Positions 1 through 10,032 of a stretch of DNA of 64,000 nucleotides are shown piece after piece. How positions within the stretch are numbered: position 1 is the stretch's first letter; each line of letters starts with the position of its first letter. The translations under genes and the position numbers were made by a program. Origin of the DNA: Allopontixanthobacter confluentis (GTDB lineage Bacteria > Pseudomonadota > Alphaproteobacteria > Sphingomonadales > Sphingomonadaceae); the NCBI RefSeq assembly GCF_009827615.1, contig NZ_WTYU01000001.1, forward strand, positions 145,001-209,000, given 5' to 3'. The notes under the pieces are model-generated. The model was not told the DNA's origin. It ran no database searches and was given only the letters and a program-made list of their open reading frames with translations.

Positions 1-73
1 AGTAGTAGATAAAGCTGAAGTACGGCTGTCTTCGATTTTACCGGAAGGTTCTTTGCGGTGTTGGTTTAGGAAA

Positions 74-101
74 TTGCGATTGTCTCTTCCCTCTTTATAA
101 T
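74..101 (+). promoter_or_regulatory. Probable sigma-70 type promoter of the SARP-like regulator
   Basis: TTGCGA at 74-79 and a perfect TATAAT at 96-101 are separated by 16 bp, about 44 bp upstream of the ATG at 145. The -10 hexamer stands out in an otherwise GC-rich region. The call rests on consensus match and position only. Confidence 0.5.
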
Positions 102-144
102 AGGGTCGGCACATTGGGGGTGGCACAGTGAAGGTGGCGGGGCG

Positions 145-2337
145 ATGAACTTTATGGGGCGCACGAGCCTGGTGGTGAATAATTCTCCAGCCATGCTTGC
201 GTCTGTCTTTGGTCCGTTCAGCCTAAGTATCGGTGATAACTCCGAAATCATTATTTCCAACCGGCGTGCCAGCGCGCTGCTGGCGATTTTGTGTACGATG
301 CCGGGGGAGCCGCTGGAACGCGAGCATCTGAGTAAATTGCTGTGGCCCGGGCGGTTCGAAGCGCAAGCGCGTGCCAGCCTGCGGCAATGCCTGCTTGCGC
401 TGGGCAAGATGTTCGAGCCGCTGGATGCTGATGTGCTGGACGTTAACCGGACGCGCATCTGCCTGCATCCGGGCGTTATCCAGACTGATCTTGATTTGCT
501 GGAAGAAGCATTGGCCGCCGATGATGTGGCGCAGGCTTGCAGCTTGCTTATGCAGATTGGCGGGCAGGCGCTGTTGGGGCAATTCCAGTTCGGCCCTTCG
601 TTTGACGAATGGATCTCGATCAGGCGGGAGCAGGTCGAAGCCCGCCTTCAGGGCGGTGTCCATGGCGCGCTTGACAGGTTGGCGCAGAACGGCCGAACGG
701 TCGAACAGGCGCAATTGCTGGAAGCATGGATGCTGCGCGACCCAGCCGCCGGGCAGAAGGCATTGTTCCGCCAGCATGATTGCAAGATCCGGATTGCGGT
801 TTTGCCATTCCACCAGATTGATAATGTGGGCGGCGAATTTTTTCTGGCTGACGGGGTGGTGGATGAACTGATCACTTCCCTTGGCAAAGTGCCGGGACTG
901 CTGGTTACCGGCCGCACATCCTCATCCCATTTTCGCGATACAGAATTGCAGCTGCCCGAAATCGCGCAGGTTTTGCATGTCACCCATGTGGTGGAAGGGT
1001 GCGTGCACCGGCATGATGATGCGGTGCGCATTAATACGCGCCTCATTGACGGGGCAACCGGATTTGAAATCTGGACACATCGTTATGATGGCAGCGTGGA
1101 GGATATTTTCCGATCACGCGAGCAGGTTGCGCATCGACTGACGACCGGGCTGTGCGGAGCGGTCGATATCGAAACCCAGCCGCCGCCCGTCCGGATGATG
1201 ACGGCCAATCGCGAAGCATACCGGCTGTATCTGCAGGGCCGCGCGTTGACGGTGCGCGCCATTGGCGACAATGTGCTGGCGAAGGCGATCGAGCTTCTGG
1301 AACGAGCATTGGAACTCGATCCCCTGTTTGCGGAATGCTGGACTGCGCTGGCCGAAGCGCATGTTTATACCGCCGTCTATACCCCTTGCCTGGAACGCAT
1401 GAAGGAATCGGAACTGATGGCGCGCTGTGCCAATCGGGCGATTGAACTGGCGCCGATGCAAGGGCACGCACGGTCCATGCTGGCGATCCATCAATGGACG
1501 CAGAACGATATCGTGGGCGCGCTGGACCTGGCGTTCGAGGCCTATCGCCTGGAACCGGACAATCCCGATGTCGGCATCAGGCTGGGGTCATTCCTGCTTT
1601 ATATCGGGCGCACCGCGCAGGCCCTGCCATATATCACGGCTGCCATTCAGCAGGATCCGGTGAACGCCCGCAATTATTCCATGCTCAGTGTGGCGCATCT
1701 CAACCTTGGTGATGTGGACGCCGCCATTGCCGCAGGGCAGCGCATGGTTGACCTTGGCTATCCATCCATGTGGCTGGCAGCGGCAACCGCGGCATCAGGT
1801 GACCGTGACCTGGCGGTTGAACAATACAAGCAGACGCGTCTGCTTATGAACACTGTCATTTTCCCGCCCGCCGGTGCCGCGCCGATGCCGCCAGAGGTGA
1901 TGGAAGCCTATTGGGACATGGCCGCGCGCGGGCTGCATAGCGGCTGCGATCAGGCGCGGCGCAATTACTGTCAGGTTCTGGAAATGCTGCATGCCACATT
2001 GCCGGACAAATATGATTCCACCATCGTCCTGCCCGCCATCTGGATGGGTGATGCGCAAATGGTATTCCGCACGCTGGGTGAACAGATCACGCCGGCCAAT
2101 TTCTTTGGTCTGATGTCTGTCTGGACGGATGTGGAGCCAACGCGGCAAGTGCGACTGCATCCTGATTTCATGGGGTTTGCCAAAAAAATCGGCATGGTGG
2201 CAGCGTGGGATAAGTATGGCTGGCCAGACCTGATGACGGCAGAAGCCGATGCCGATGCCGATGCCGATGCCGGTGCCGACCAATTGCAGGCAGCGACCGC
2301 CAGACCAAAAATTGCCATGCGATTGGTGACGGATTGA
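145..2337 (+). CDS. SARP-like winged-helix regulator with TolB-like and TPR domains
   Basis: Predicted cytoplasmic transcription regulator of 730 residues. Residues about 18-110 resemble the winged-helix DNA-binding domain of SARP/OmpR-type regulators (SALLAILCTMPGEPLEREHL, then LLWPGRFEAQARASLRQ), followed by a BTAD-like helical stretch. From about residue 215 there is a TolB/FlgO-like domain (IRIAVLPFHQI, FLADGVVDELITSLGK, THVVEGCVHR), as in CadC-like and 'adenylate cyclase'-labelled TPR proteins; I see no cyclase catalytic domain. Residues 350-620 are TPR-like. Near the C-terminus a hexanucleotide repeat (2245-2280) encodes an Ala-Asp run. No membrane segment is evident. Met4 is an alternative start. 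The ligand and targets are unknown, but TTGACG direct repeats begin at its stop codon. Confidence 0.75.
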   Translation: MNFMGRTSLVVNNSPAMLASVFGPFSLSIGDNSEIIISNRRASALLAILCTMPGEPLEREHLSKLLWPGRFEAQARASLRQCLLALGKMFEPLDADVLDVNRTRICLHPGVIQTDLDLLEEALAADDVAQACSLLMQIGGQALLGQFQFGPSFDEWISIRREQVEARLQGGVHGALDRLAQNGRTVEQAQLLEAWMLRDPAAGQKALFRQHDCKIRIAVLPFHQIDNVGGEFFLADGVVDELITSLGKVPGLLVTGRTSSSHFRDTELQLPEIAQVLHVTHVVEGCVHRHDDAVRINTRLIDGATGFEIWTHRYDGSVEDIFRSREQVAHRLTTGLCGAVDIETQPPPVRMMTANREAYRLYLQGRALTVRAIGDNVLAKAIELLERALELDPLFAECWTALAEAHVYTAVYTPCLERMKESELMARCANRAIELAPMQGHARSMLAIHQWTQNDIVGALDLAFEAYRLEPDNPDVGIRLGSFLLYIGRTAQALPYITAAIQQDPVNARNYSMLSVAHLNLGDVDAAIAAGQRMVDLGYPSMWLAAATAASGDRDLAVEQYKQTRLLMNTVIFPPAGAAPMPPEVMEAYWDMAARGLHSGCDQARRNYCQVLEMLHATLPDKYDSTIVLPAIWMGDAQMVFRTLGEQITPANFFGLMSVWTDVEPTRQVRLHPDFMGFAKKIGMVAAWDKYGWPDLMTAEADADADADAGADQLQAATARPKIAMRLVTD
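2245..2280 (+). repeat. Hexanucleotide GCCGAT microsatellite encoding Ala-Asp
   Basis: Four perfect GCCGAT units (2245-2268) are followed by the variants GCCGGT and GCCGAC. They encode an acidic Ala-Asp tail near the C-terminus of the regulator. Because the unit is six bases, slippage would change tail length without breaking the frame. Confidence 0.85.
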
Positions 2338-2376
2338 CGCTGGTTTGACGGTTTATTGACGCTGGGCCGATTGACG
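2334..2376 (+). promoter_or_regulatory. Four TTGACG direct repeats, 11-bp phased
   Basis: TTGACG occurs at 2334, 2345, 2356 and 2371. The first three are exactly 11 bp apart (one helical turn) and the fourth is 15 bp further on. The first overlaps the regulator stop codon. SARP and PhoB/OmpR-type winged-helix proteins are known to bind short direct repeats with an 11-bp period, so this could be an operator for the upstream regulator controlling the exported-protein gene at 2626. The repeats are seen directly; the binding role is inferred. Confidence 0.45.
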
Positions 2377-2625
2377 GACAGCCGTGCAAAGGCGCACAAA
2401 TACTGCATCGAATATCGAATGATTGCCTGAAATTATTGGCCGGGACGGGGGTCTTGTGCCGATAGCGGGACAGCTTTGCCGGTGCCGCAGGAAGGCGGAT
2501 CATTGTCAGGACGCAGGAGGGAGCGGGCCATGAACATGAAACGTGCAAACCGCGCTGCGGCCGCTGACCGGCCGGGTTTGCTGGCACAATTTTCAAACGG
2601 GTCGCTCAATCTAGGGGTGAAGAGC

Positions 2626-3072
2626 ATGAAATTGATGAAATCTGCGGCGTTGGCCAGCGTTATGATGATGGCACTGCCAGTTGCGGCGCCTGCCTTTGCG
2701 CAGGAAAGCAATTATGACCTCGGCAACGTCTGGTCCGCCAGCCGCATCAATGTCCTGCCGGGACAGTTTGAAAATTACATGGATCACCTTGCGGGCCAAT
2801 GGAAGAAGGTCAATGAATTCGCCAAGGCCGAAGGCATGCTGGTGGAATATCATGTCCTGTCCACCAATAATGCCCGCGATGGCGAGCCTGACCTCATCCT
2901 GGTTATCGAATACAAGGACTATTACAGCAAAGCGCAGCAGGAAGCCTTCAACAAGAAGGTCAACGCAATGCTCGCCTCGGATGACCGCAGCCGGACAGCG
3001 GAATCGGGCGCACGTTCATCGATGCGCGAATTGATGGGTTCGACAGAATATCAGGAATTGGTCCTCAAATAG
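2626..3072 (+). CDS. Small exported protein, possible dimeric alpha/beta-barrel fold
   Basis: A 148-residue protein of unknown function. It begins with a clear signal peptide (MKLMKSAALASVMMMALP, with AFA-QE as the likely cleavage site), so the mature form is probably periplasmic. The mature part has ABM/EthD-like features (SRINVLPGQFENYMDHLAGQ, LILVIEYKDY), but this fold assignment is weak. I chose the ATG at 2626 because the signal sequence starts there and AGGGGTGA lies just upstream. An in-frame ATG at 2530 has a stronger Shine-Dalgarno (AGGAGG at 2515-2520) but would give a signal peptide an unusually long n-region. The TTGACG repeats lie about 250 bp upstream. Confidence 0.65.
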   Translation: MKLMKSAALASVMMMALPVAAPAFAQESNYDLGNVWSASRINVLPGQFENYMDHLAGQWKKVNEFAKAEGMLVEYHVLSTNNARDGEPDLILVIEYKDYYSKAQQEAFNKKVNAMLASDDRSRTAESGARSSMRELMGSTEYQELVLK

Positions 3073-3088
3073 GGCCTGACCGAGTTGT

Positions 3089-3123
3089 CCGGCGGGCGGT
3101 GCTGCGACCCAATCGCCCGCCGG
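3089..3123 (+). terminator. Terminator-like hairpin
   Basis: CCGGCGGGCG (3089-3098) and CGCCCGCCGG (3114-3123) form a perfect 10-bp stem with a 15-nt loop just after the exported-protein gene. There is no strong T-run, so termination is plausible but not certain. Confidence 0.45.
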
Positions 3124-3187
3124 GCAATACACAATTTACAAATTCCCGGGAAAGGTCTTGTGACCGCCATGGCGACCTGCTGACATC

Positions 3188-3586
3188 ATGTCGATTGCCC
3201 ACCTCGCGCAGGATTTCTCCGCCCTGCTGGCCGCTGGCGAAACCCGCCGCGCCGCGGATAAATACTGGGCGCAGGATGTTGAATGGATCGCCCCTGAATG
3301 CAGCACCTGCGATGTCGTCGCGGGTGACCGCTTGCAGGGATCGGGTGGTTTCAACACCGCGCGCCGCAGGCTCGATCGCTGGCTGGCTGACAATATAGTT
3401 GAAGACGTGATGATCGACGGACCGTTCATTACCGGCAACACATTCGCGCTTTTCATCGACCGGATGGTGACGGACCGCAGGTCTGGCCAGGCGGCGCCGT
3501 TCAGCGAAATCGCAATTTACACCGTCCACGAGGACAAGATCATCGAGGAGCGGCATTTTTATGAACCTGCCGGGACCACGGCTTAG
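3188..3586 (+). CDS. SnoaL-like (NTF2 fold) protein
   Basis: A 132-residue soluble protein. An N-terminal helix with AAGETRRAADKYWAQDVEW, the segment VMIDGPFITGNTFALFIDRM and the closing strands FSEIAIYTVHEDKIIEERHF match the usual SnoaL-like/NTF2 layout of a cone-shaped alpha+beta barrel. Members range from isomerases and hydrolases to non-enzymatic binding proteins, so substrate cannot be assigned. It has no signal peptide. Its 3' end precedes the next small exported-protein gene by only 16 nt, suggesting co-transcription. Confidence 0.6.
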   Translation: MSIAHLAQDFSALLAAGETRRAADKYWAQDVEWIAPECSTCDVVAGDRLQGSGGFNTARRRLDRWLADNIVEDVMIDGPFITGNTFALFIDRMVTDRRSGQAAPFSEIAIYTVHEDKIIEERHFYEPAGTTA

Positions 3587-3602
3587 GCAGAAGGAGCGTA
3601 TG

Positions 3603-3995
3603 ATGGCAAATGGCATCGCCAATATCGCAGTGTTTCCTCCATCCATGAGCAAAACTGCGGCATCCGTCGCCGCACTGCTGTGCGCGGTGCTGCTTGGCAT
3701 GCCAGCGCAAGCGCAGCAGAAAATGCCGCCAAAAGCTGCCGAAATTTTCGCCCGCGCTGCCAGTGATTATGACAAGAACAGTGACCATGACAGGAACAGG
3801 ACCGCAGGCGCGGTGCCAGCTGAAACTGCCGGGCATGTAAGTGCCGGACCTGCAAATGCCGGACCTGACACAGCGGTGCCTGCCGCCAGACCCGTTCCCC
3901 GGCAAATTCCCGAAGCAAACCGTTTCCAGGAAAATTTCGATGGCTGCCGCTCGCAAAAGCCGCGGCCATGTATCTTGCCGCATATGCCGCATTGA
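3603..3995 (+). CDS. Small exported protein of unknown function
   Basis: About 130 residues. After a short n-region there is a hydrophobic core (TAASVAALLCAVLLGMPAQA-QQ) that looks like a signal peptide, followed by a low-complexity Ala/Pro/Gly-rich, partly charged mature region with no recognised domain and a Cys-containing C-terminus (FDGCRSQKPRPCILPHMPH). I chose ATG 3603 (or 3600 directly before it) because AAGGAG lies at 3591-3596; the frame itself stays open back to 3561. It overlaps no neighbour with this start and follows the SnoaL-like gene closely. Confidence 0.5.
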   Translation: MANGIANIAVFPPSMSKTAASVAALLCAVLLGMPAQAQQKMPPKAAEIFARAASDYDKNSDHDRNRTAGAVPAETAGHVSAGPANAGPDTAVPAARPVPRQIPEANRFQENFDGCRSQKPRPCILPHMPH

Positions 3996-4056
3996 TGGGC
4001 CGAACTAATGGATAGCGGGTTGGACTAAGCAACCATCGGCACTAAGTAAGCGGCCT

Positions 4057-5031
4057 ATGACGATTGATGATGAAACAAGCCGCCTGACGGGCGATGCTGC
4101 CTTGCCGGTTTGCGTTGCCGCACTCTACCGATTTGCACCGGTGGCGGACCGTGAAGGCAGCCGTTTACAGCTGGCGCAAATATGCGAAGAACAGGCTGTA
4201 AAGGGCACTTTGCTGATCGCGTCGGAAGGGATCAACGGCACCATTGCCGGCACTGACGATGCGATAGAACAAGTGCTGGCGGGCATTCGCCAGATTGACG
4301 GTTTTGCGGATCTCGAAGTCAAATTTTCACGTGCGCCGTCCATGCCATTCCACCGCATGAAAGTGCGGATCAAGCCTGAAATCGTCACCATGGGCCAGCC
4401 CGATATCGACCCTCTGGTCAATGTCGGCCAATATGTCGAGCCGGAAGACTGGAATGCGCTGATCAGCGATCCGGCGACCATCGTGATCGACACGCGCAAT
4501 GACTATGAAACGCAGGTCGGCACTTTCAGGGGTGCCATTGACCCGGCGCTGAAAACCTTTCGCGAATTTCCCGAGTGGTTCCGTGCTGAACGGGCAAAGC
4601 TGATGCAGGGGGACACACCGCCCAAAGTGGCGATGTTCTGCACTGGCGGGATCAGATGCGAAAAATCCACCGCTTTCCTCAAATCCGAAGGGGTGGAGGA
4701 AGTGTTTCATTTGAAAGGCGGCATCCTCAAATATCTGGAAACAGTGGATGAGGAAGATTCGCTGTGGGAAGGCGAATGCTTCGTTTTTGACCAGCGGGTG
4801 ACAGTGGGCCACGGCCTGTCGCAAGGCTCGTATGATTTGTGCCATGCCTGCCGCCGGCCGATCCTGCCAGAGGTCCGAACATCCCCGCTTTATGAAGCAG
4901 GTGTGAGCTGCCCCGGCTGTTATGACGAGCGGACAGAGGCCCAGCGGGCTGGCTATCGCGAACGGCAAAAGCAGGAATTGAAAGCGGCCGACCAGGGCAT
5001 GGCGCATGTGGGCGCACGGCTGAAAAAATGA
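4057..5031 (+). CDS. trhO: tRNA uridine(34) hydroxylase, rhodanese-like (TrhO/YceA family)
   Basis: A 324-residue protein matching the TrhO/YceA family, which installs 5-hydroxyuridine at the wobble position of tRNA in an oxygen-dependent reaction. The N-terminal UPF0176-type domain ([36 protein letters not shown]) precedes a rhodanese domain (about residues 125-225) containing the signature [15 protein letters not shown] with the catalytic-type cysteine. The C-terminal segment carries CHACRRP and CPGCYDERT, a zinc-ribbon-like set of cysteines. The length fits the family. Its stop codon overlaps the start of the downstream GST gene in an ATGA arrangement, so the two are probably translationally coupled. 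Confidence 0.9.
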   Translation: MTIDDETSRLTGDAALPVCVAALYRFAPVADREGSRLQLAQICEEQAVKGTLLIASEGINGTIAGTDDAIEQVLAGIRQIDGFADLEVKFSRAPSMPFHRMKVRIKPEIVTMGQPDIDPLVNVGQYVEPEDWNALISDPATIVIDTRNDYETQVGTFRGAIDPALKTFREFPEWFRAERAKLMQGDTPPKVAMFCTGGIRCEKSTAFLKSEGVEEVFHLKGGILKYLETVDEEDSLWEGECFVFDQRVTVGHGLSQGSYDLCHACRRPILPEVRTSPLYEAGVSCPGCYDERTEAQRAGYRERQKQELKAADQGMAHVGARLKK

Positions 5032-5654
5032 CGGATTTGCCAGTTCTCTACAGTTTCCGCCGTTGCCCCTATGCCATGCGTGCGCGGCTGGCATTGATGG
5101 TGAGCGGCACGACGTGCACCATCCGCGAGGTGAAATTATCGAACAAGCCCGAAGCCCTGCTGGAGGCATCGGCCAAAGCCACCGTTCCGGTTCTGGTGAC
5201 GACAAGCGGCGAGGTGGTGGATGAAAGCATCAGCATCATGCGGCTGGCGTTGGCACGAAATGATCCGGAAGGCTGGCTGGAGCGTCAGGATCATGACTTG
5301 ATTGAGGCCAATGATGGCCCGTTCAAGCATCACCTGAACCGGTATAAATACAGCAACCGGCATGATTGCGACCCGCTTCCGCATCGCGCCGCCGCGATGG
5401 AAATGTTGCGCGCGCTAGAGACGCGCCTGGAACAGCAGGCCCATCTTTCAGGTGAAAAACGCGGGCTGACAGATATGGCGATCATGCCTTTCATCCGCCA
5501 ATTTGCCGCCACTGACCGCGAATGGTTCGTCAGCCAGAATTTGCCGCAGCTTCACACCTGGCTGGCAGACCATACCGGATCGCCGCTGTTTCAGTCGATT
5601 ATGCCCCGGTTAGCGCCATGGGCCGAGGGTGACCCTGAAATCACATTCGCCTGA
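5028..5654 (+). CDS. Glutathione S-transferase family protein
   Basis: A 208-residue GST-like protein. The N-terminal thioredoxin-like domain starts [20 protein letters not shown], with the RRCPYAMR segment typical of the active site of omega/zeta-like GSTs, and contains the cis-proline region KATVPVL and DESISIM. The C-terminal half is the helical domain ([14 protein letters not shown]). It probably conjugates or reduces small electrophiles, but the substrate is unknown. It overlaps trhO by 4 bp and ends convergently with the MCP gene. Confidence 0.8.
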   Translation: MTDLPVLYSFRRCPYAMRARLALMVSGTTCTIREVKLSNKPEALLEASAKATVPVLVTTSGEVVDESISIMRLALARNDPEGWLERQDHDLIEANDGPFKHHLNRYKYSNRHDCDPLPHRAAAMEMLRALETRLEQQAHLSGEKRGLTDMAIMPFIRQFAATDREWFVSQNLPQLHTWLADHTGSPLFQSIMPRLAPWAEGDPEITFA

Positions 5655-5686
5655 AGCCGCATTGGTCTGAAATCAGTTCGGTCTTT

Positions 5687-7507
5687 TCAGCCGTCAGCGC
5701 GAATGCGGCGCATGAATCCATCTACGTGGTTGCGCAGATTGGCTGCCTGCCCTTCCAGATCGGTCGCGGAATTCAGCACTTGTGCCGCGGCAGCGCCTGT
5801 CGCCAGCGAACTTTCCCGCACATTGGTGATGCTGGATGAAACTTCGCCGCTGCTGCGTGCCGCCAGATCGATGCTACGGGCCAGATCCTGACCTGCCACC
5901 GATTGCTGGTCCACTGCAGAGGCAATGGAGATGGCGGTGGTTTCCAGCTGCTGCACTTGCTCGCCAATGGCGCGCAGGGCATGGACCCCGTCGCTGGTGG
6001 AATTCTGCATGGCGCGGATCTGGTCGGCCACTTCCTGTGTGGCGCGGCTGGTCTGTGCCGCCAGTTCTTTCACTTCTGATGCGACCACCGCAAAACCTCG
6101 GCCCGCTTCGCCGCCGCGCGCGGCTTCGATGGACGCGTTCAATGCCAGAAGGTTGGTGCGCCGGGCGATAGACTGGATCAATTCGACAATCTGGCCAACT
6201 TGCGACGCGGCCTGTGACAGGGTGGACATTTTCACATCGGCAAGATCGGCTGATTCCGATGCCTTGCGGGCCAGTTCGGCTGACGTGGCAGCCTGCCGGC
6301 TTATTTCCCCGATCGACATCGCGAATTCGTCGCTGGCGGCGGCTGCGGCAGTGACGCCGCCTGATGCTTCCTGCATCGAATGGGCCACGCGCCCGGCCTG
6401 ACTGGAGGATGTTTCAGCGGATGCTGCCATGGCGCCAGCAGTGGTTTTAAGCTGGGTGGATGCCGCGGCCACGCTGCTGACCACATCGCCCACGGTCTGT
6501 TCGAACTTATCCGCCATGCGCTTGAGTATCTCGGCCTGACGTTCGCGCTGCTTCTCCCGCTCGCGTTCTGCATCGACCTGCATCTCCAGCTCCACCTTGG
6601 CCGCTTCGGCGCGTTCGGTGCTGAGTCTTTCATACCGCCAGGCAACCCTGCGGAAAATATCCAGCGCGCGGGCCATTTCGCCTATTTCATCGCTGCGATG
6701 TTCGAAGGGAACGTCAATATTCTTTTCGCCGGTCGACAGCGTCTTCATCGAAGCGGTCAGCCGCTGGATCGCATCCGAAATGTCGCGGGTGAGAAAGCGC
6801 GATCCTGCCGCCGCAACCCCGACCGCCAGTATCCCGACCAGAACGAGCACGACGAGCAAGCCATAGAAGAACCGGAAGCCGGTTGCTTCGGAAGCATCGG
6901 CTGCGGCCACAAAGCCAGCCTTGATATCATGCGCCTGCCGCGACAATGACGCGCCATTTTCGGCAATGGTTCTGGTCAGATCATCGCGTGTGCCCACATT
7001 GCTGCCGGTAAATGATGTCAGGCTGCCGATTTGCTGCGCATAGCTGGCCTGCTGAATTTCAAATCGGGCAATCTTGCTCTGCAAATCCTGGTCAGCATCA
7101 GCCGCCGCCAGCGCCAGCCCTGCCAGCAATCGCTGCGTTTCGTTCAGCGCCCGCCTGGCATCTGCCACATCGGCTGCATTGCGCGATGCAAAGGACTGCG
7201 CTGCGGCAAAGCGTGCGTCTGCCAGATGCGCGCCAAGGTCTGCCGATGTCAGCGCGGCAAGGTTGAGCCGCTGGTGCGCTTCATACCGCGCATCAAGCTG
7301 TTGCAGGCCAATAATCAGGGTCAGCGCAGTAATGCCCATCACCACGAAATTGGCGCGCGAGAACAGCCGCAGCTTGTCACTGATGGATCGCTGCGCAAAC
7401 CAGCGGCGCAAGCCGCGCCCGCTGTCTGTCTGCGGATTTGCTGCCGGGGCGGCGACGACATCTTCATTGGTGACAATGTCTTTCACCACGTGCTCAAGCG
7501 CGCTCAT
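5687..7507 (-). CDS. Methyl-accepting chemotaxis protein
   Basis: A 606-residue chemoreceptor. TM1 lies around residues 48-68 ([20 protein letters not shown]), followed by a helical periplasmic sensor of about 150 residues and TM2 around 213-236. A HAMP domain then leads into the cytoplasmic signalling domain, whose hairpin tip [20 protein letters not shown] and the following [22 protein letters not shown] match the MCP signature closely. The C-terminus ends RRIRADG, without a CheR-binding pentapeptide. It is the last gene of the che operon and overlaps the GGDEF/EAL gene by 4 bp. The ligand is not identifiable. Confidence 0.92.
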   Translation of the reverse strand: MSALEHVVKDIVTNEDVVAAPAANPQTDSGRGLRRWFAQRSISDKLRLFSRANFVVMGITALTLIIGLQQLDARYEAHQRLNLAALTSADLGAHLADARFAAAQSFASRNAADVADARRALNETQRLLAGLALAAADADQDLQSKIARFEIQQASYAQQIGSLTSFTGSNVGTRDDLTRTIAENGASLSRQAHDIKAGFVAAADASEATGFRFFYGLLVVLVLVGILAVGVAAAGSRFLTRDISDAIQRLTASMKTLSTGEKNIDVPFEHRSDEIGEMARALDIFRRVAWRYERLSTERAEAAKVELEMQVDAEREREKQRERQAEILKRMADKFEQTVGDVVSSVAAASTQLKTTAGAMAASAETSSSQAGRVAHSMQEASGGVTAAAAASDEFAMSIGEISRQAATSAELARKASESADLADVKMSTLSQAASQVGQIVELIQSIARRTNLLALNASIEAARGGEAGRGFAVVASEVKELAAQTSRATQEVADQIRAMQNSTSDGVHALRAIGEQVQQLETTAISIASAVDQQSVAGQDLARSIDLAARSSGEVSSSITNVRESSLATGAAAAQVLNSATDLEGQAANLRNHVDGFMRRIRADG

Positions 7508-9039
7508 GCTATTTTCTTCCCGTATGTGTCACGTTCGCATTCAAAGGGGCTGGCCGGTAGCAGCAAGTGCTGCTCGATTTCTTCAGGCGGCATGGGCCGG
7601 AAATACAGCCAGCCCTGAATCTGGTCACATCCGGCGGACCGGACCAGATCGGCCTGGGCCTGCGTTTCCACGCCTTCGGCAGTCACATCCATCTTCAGCG
7701 CGCGGGCCATCGAAATGCTCGACAGCATCATCGCGCGTGAACTTTCATCACCCGCGGAATCGACCACGAGCGACCGGTCGAGCTTCAATTTCTGAAAACG
7801 AAACTGCCGCAGGAAGCCGATGGACGCATAGCCGGTGCCAAAATCATCAAGTGCCACACTGACGCCAAAGCCGCGGATGATATCGAGGCTTCGTTCAGCC
7901 ACCACCGGGTCAAGCACCAGGCAGGTTTCGGTGATTTCCAGCTCCAGACGTTCAGCTGGAAAGCCGGTTTCCTCGATAATATTGCCCAGCTGGATCGGAA
8001 ATTCCGGATTACGCAGTTGGGCGGCCGAAATATTGACCGACAATTTGATGTTGCCCCATGCCAGCGCATCGCCGCAGGCCACCCGCAACACCCACAGGCC
8101 GATCGAATTGATCAGTCCGGATTCCTCGGCAATCGGGATGAACACATCAGGCCCGATCAATTTGCCATCCGGGCGGACCCAGCGAAGCAGGGCCTCGACA
8201 GAGACGACCCGGCGGCTCTTGGCGTCCACCAGCGGCTGGTATAGCACGCGGAATTCTTCATTGAGCAATGCGCTGCGCAGCTCGTCATCCATGTCCCGCA
8301 GCGCCTCGAGGTTGCGGTCAAATTCTTCGCGGAACCAGCTGCAGCGCATTTTGCCGCCACGTTTCGACACATACATGGCCACATCTGCCTGACGCAGCAA
8401 TTCTGACGAATCGTATTGATGGGTCTTGCTGGTGCGTGCCAGACCAATGCTGGCGCCAATGCCAATGCGGCGGTCTTCAATGGCGATGGGGTGAACCAGG
8501 CGTTCCAGCACACCGCGGCAGATGCCTTCCAGAATGGTGCCAGACAAGGTGCCTGCCATGGTCAGCGCAAATTCGTCGCCGCCAAGGCGGTAGGTGCTGG
8601 CATTGCCGTCACACACCTCCCGCAATATCGATGCAACCTGCCTGATGACACTGTCGCCCACCTGGTGGCCATAAAGGTCATTCACCAGTTTGAACCCGTC
8701 AAGGTCGATGAGGGCAACCGCGACTTCTTCCCCGCTGTCCAGCACGGCCTGCGTATCATGGTGCAATGCACGCCGGTTGGGGAGCAGGCTGAGGCTGTCG
8801 GTGCGGCCAAGGCTTTCCAGCCGGGCAAGATTGCTGATGCCCATGCGGAACAGCATGGCTGCCGCGACGGCATATATGGCGACCCCGCCAGCCAGAAGTG
8901 CTGCAGCGGCCACGGTGGGCACATTTCCACTGATAAGGAGCAGGCCAGCCAGCAGGACGAAGATAGAGGTCAGCACCAGCAATGGCGCAATTACCAGCGC
9001 CTTGGGGTTAAGACCCGATTTCTTCAGAAAATTGAGCAC
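7504..9039 (-). CDS. Membrane GGDEF-EAL protein (c-di-GMP turnover)
   Basis: A 511-residue protein. Two N-terminal membrane segments (about residues 14-36 and 40-65) precede a GGDEF domain with an intact [11 protein letters not shown] motif and then an EAL domain ([29 protein letters not shown]). Both active-site signatures look intact, so diguanylate cyclase and phosphodiesterase activity are both possible; which dominates cannot be read from sequence. It lies inside the che operon, 81 bp after cheR and overlapping the MCP gene by 4 bp, which ties c-di-GMP signalling to this chemosensory array. Confidence 0.9.
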   Translation of the reverse strand: MLNFLKKSGLNPKALVIAPLLVLTSIFVLLAGLLLISGNVPTVAAAALLAGGVAIYAVAAAMLFRMGISNLARLESLGRTDSLSLLPNRRALHHDTQAVLDSGEEVAVALIDLDGFKLVNDLYGHQVGDSVIRQVASILREVCDGNASTYRLGGDEFALTMAGTLSGTILEGICRGVLERLVHPIAIEDRRIGIGASIGLARTSKTHQYDSSELLRQADVAMYVSKRGGKMRCSWFREEFDRNLEALRDMDDELRSALLNEEFRVLYQPLVDAKSRRVVSVEALLRWVRPDGKLIGPDVFIPIAEESGLINSIGLWVLRVACGDALAWGNIKLSVNISAAQLRNPEFPIQLGNIIEETGFPAERLELEITETCLVLDPVVAERSLDIIRGFGVSVALDDFGTGYASIGFLRQFRFQKLKLDRSLVVDSAGDESSRAMMLSSISMARALKMDVTAEGVETQAQADLVRSAGCDQIQGWLYFRPMPPEEIEQHLLLPASPFECERDTYGKKIA

Positions 9040-9120
9040 CCAAACCCCCCAAGGTCGAGAGACTGATCCCTCGACAAAGACACTTAGCGTGCCGAGCCTA
9101 AAGAACTGTTAAATCGTGAT

Positions 9121-10032
9121 TTACCCTCGTGCCCCGCCCACCAGCGGCATTAATGGCGGTGCGTTTTTCGCACTGTGCCCGGCCCGTGTTGGCGGCTGGT
9201 TGATGGCGGAATTGGGAAATGCGCGGCCATACAGGCCCTGCATACCCTTTACCGGTTCGAAACTTCCCGTCCGGCCCACTGTGGTCTCGCCCGCGCCCAG
9301 CATCAGCAGGCCGTCAGGCGCCATGCTCTGCGCCAACCTGTCAAATGCGCGCTCACGCGTAGGCCCATCGAAATACAGCAGGACGTTGCGGCACAGCACC
9401 AGGTCATAGCGTTGCAGACTTTCTGGCGGGTCCAGTATGTTGCGGACTTTGAAACGGACCATTTTCTGCAGTTTCGGGCTGGCTTTCCACCCCTCGGGCG
9501 TTTCCTCGAAATGGGAAATCATCTGGGTGACACCCAAGCCCCGCTGAATTTCGAATTGGGTGTAGCGCGCATTGCGGGCGGCTGAAATCGCCTGGGTTGA
9601 AACATCCGTTCCGTGGATGGTGATGTCCCATCCGGCCCAGCGTTTCGCCTGTTCTGTAAACATCATGGCAAGGGACAGGGCCTCTTGCCCGGTGGAGCAG
9701 CCCGCAGACCAGATGGCCAGTTTTCTGGTATCGGCCCTTCTTTCGGCAAGAGCCCGCAATGCCTGCTGGTCGAGCAGTTCGAACATGACCCGATCACGGA
9801 AAAAATAGGTTTCATTATTCAGCAACGCCTCGACCACCTGCTGCGCCAGTTCATCGCCGCTGGGTTCTGCCAGCAGGCAGACAAGCTGATCGACATTGCT
9901 TATGCCGCGTTCACGGAAAATGCCGGACAGGGCCGAGCCCACACGCCAGCGGCGACCTTCGGTCAGCTGCTGGCCGGACCGTGCGGTCAGAAGATCGGCA
10001 ATGATCTTGTGGGAAATGTCGCTTACTTCCAT
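9121..10032 (-). CDS. cheR: Chemotaxis protein methyltransferase CheR
   Basis: A 303-residue SAM-dependent methyltransferase that methylates glutamates of chemoreceptors. It has the helical N-terminal CheR domain followed by the catalytic domain with NNETYFFRD, SAGCSTGQEALSLAM (SAM-binding) and DLVLCRNVLLYFDGPTRERAF, all characteristic of CheR. The C-terminus has a short unstructured tail. Its start overlaps the end of cheB by 10 nt, and both enzymes act in adaptation. Confidence 0.93.
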   Translation of the reverse strand: MEVSDISHKIIADLLTARSGQQLTEGRRWRVGSALSGIFRERGISNVDQLVCLLAEPSGDELAQQVVEALLNNETYFFRDRVMFELLDQQALRALAERRADTRKLAIWSAGCSTGQEALSLAMMFTEQAKRWAGWDITIHGTDVSTQAISAARNARYTQFEIQRGLGVTQMISHFEETPEGWKASPKLQKMVRFKVRNILDPPESLQRYDLVLCRNVLLYFDGPTRERAFDRLAQSMAPDGLLMLGAGETTVGRTGSFEPVKGMQGLYGRAFPNSAINQPPTRAGHSAKNAPPLMPLVGGARG

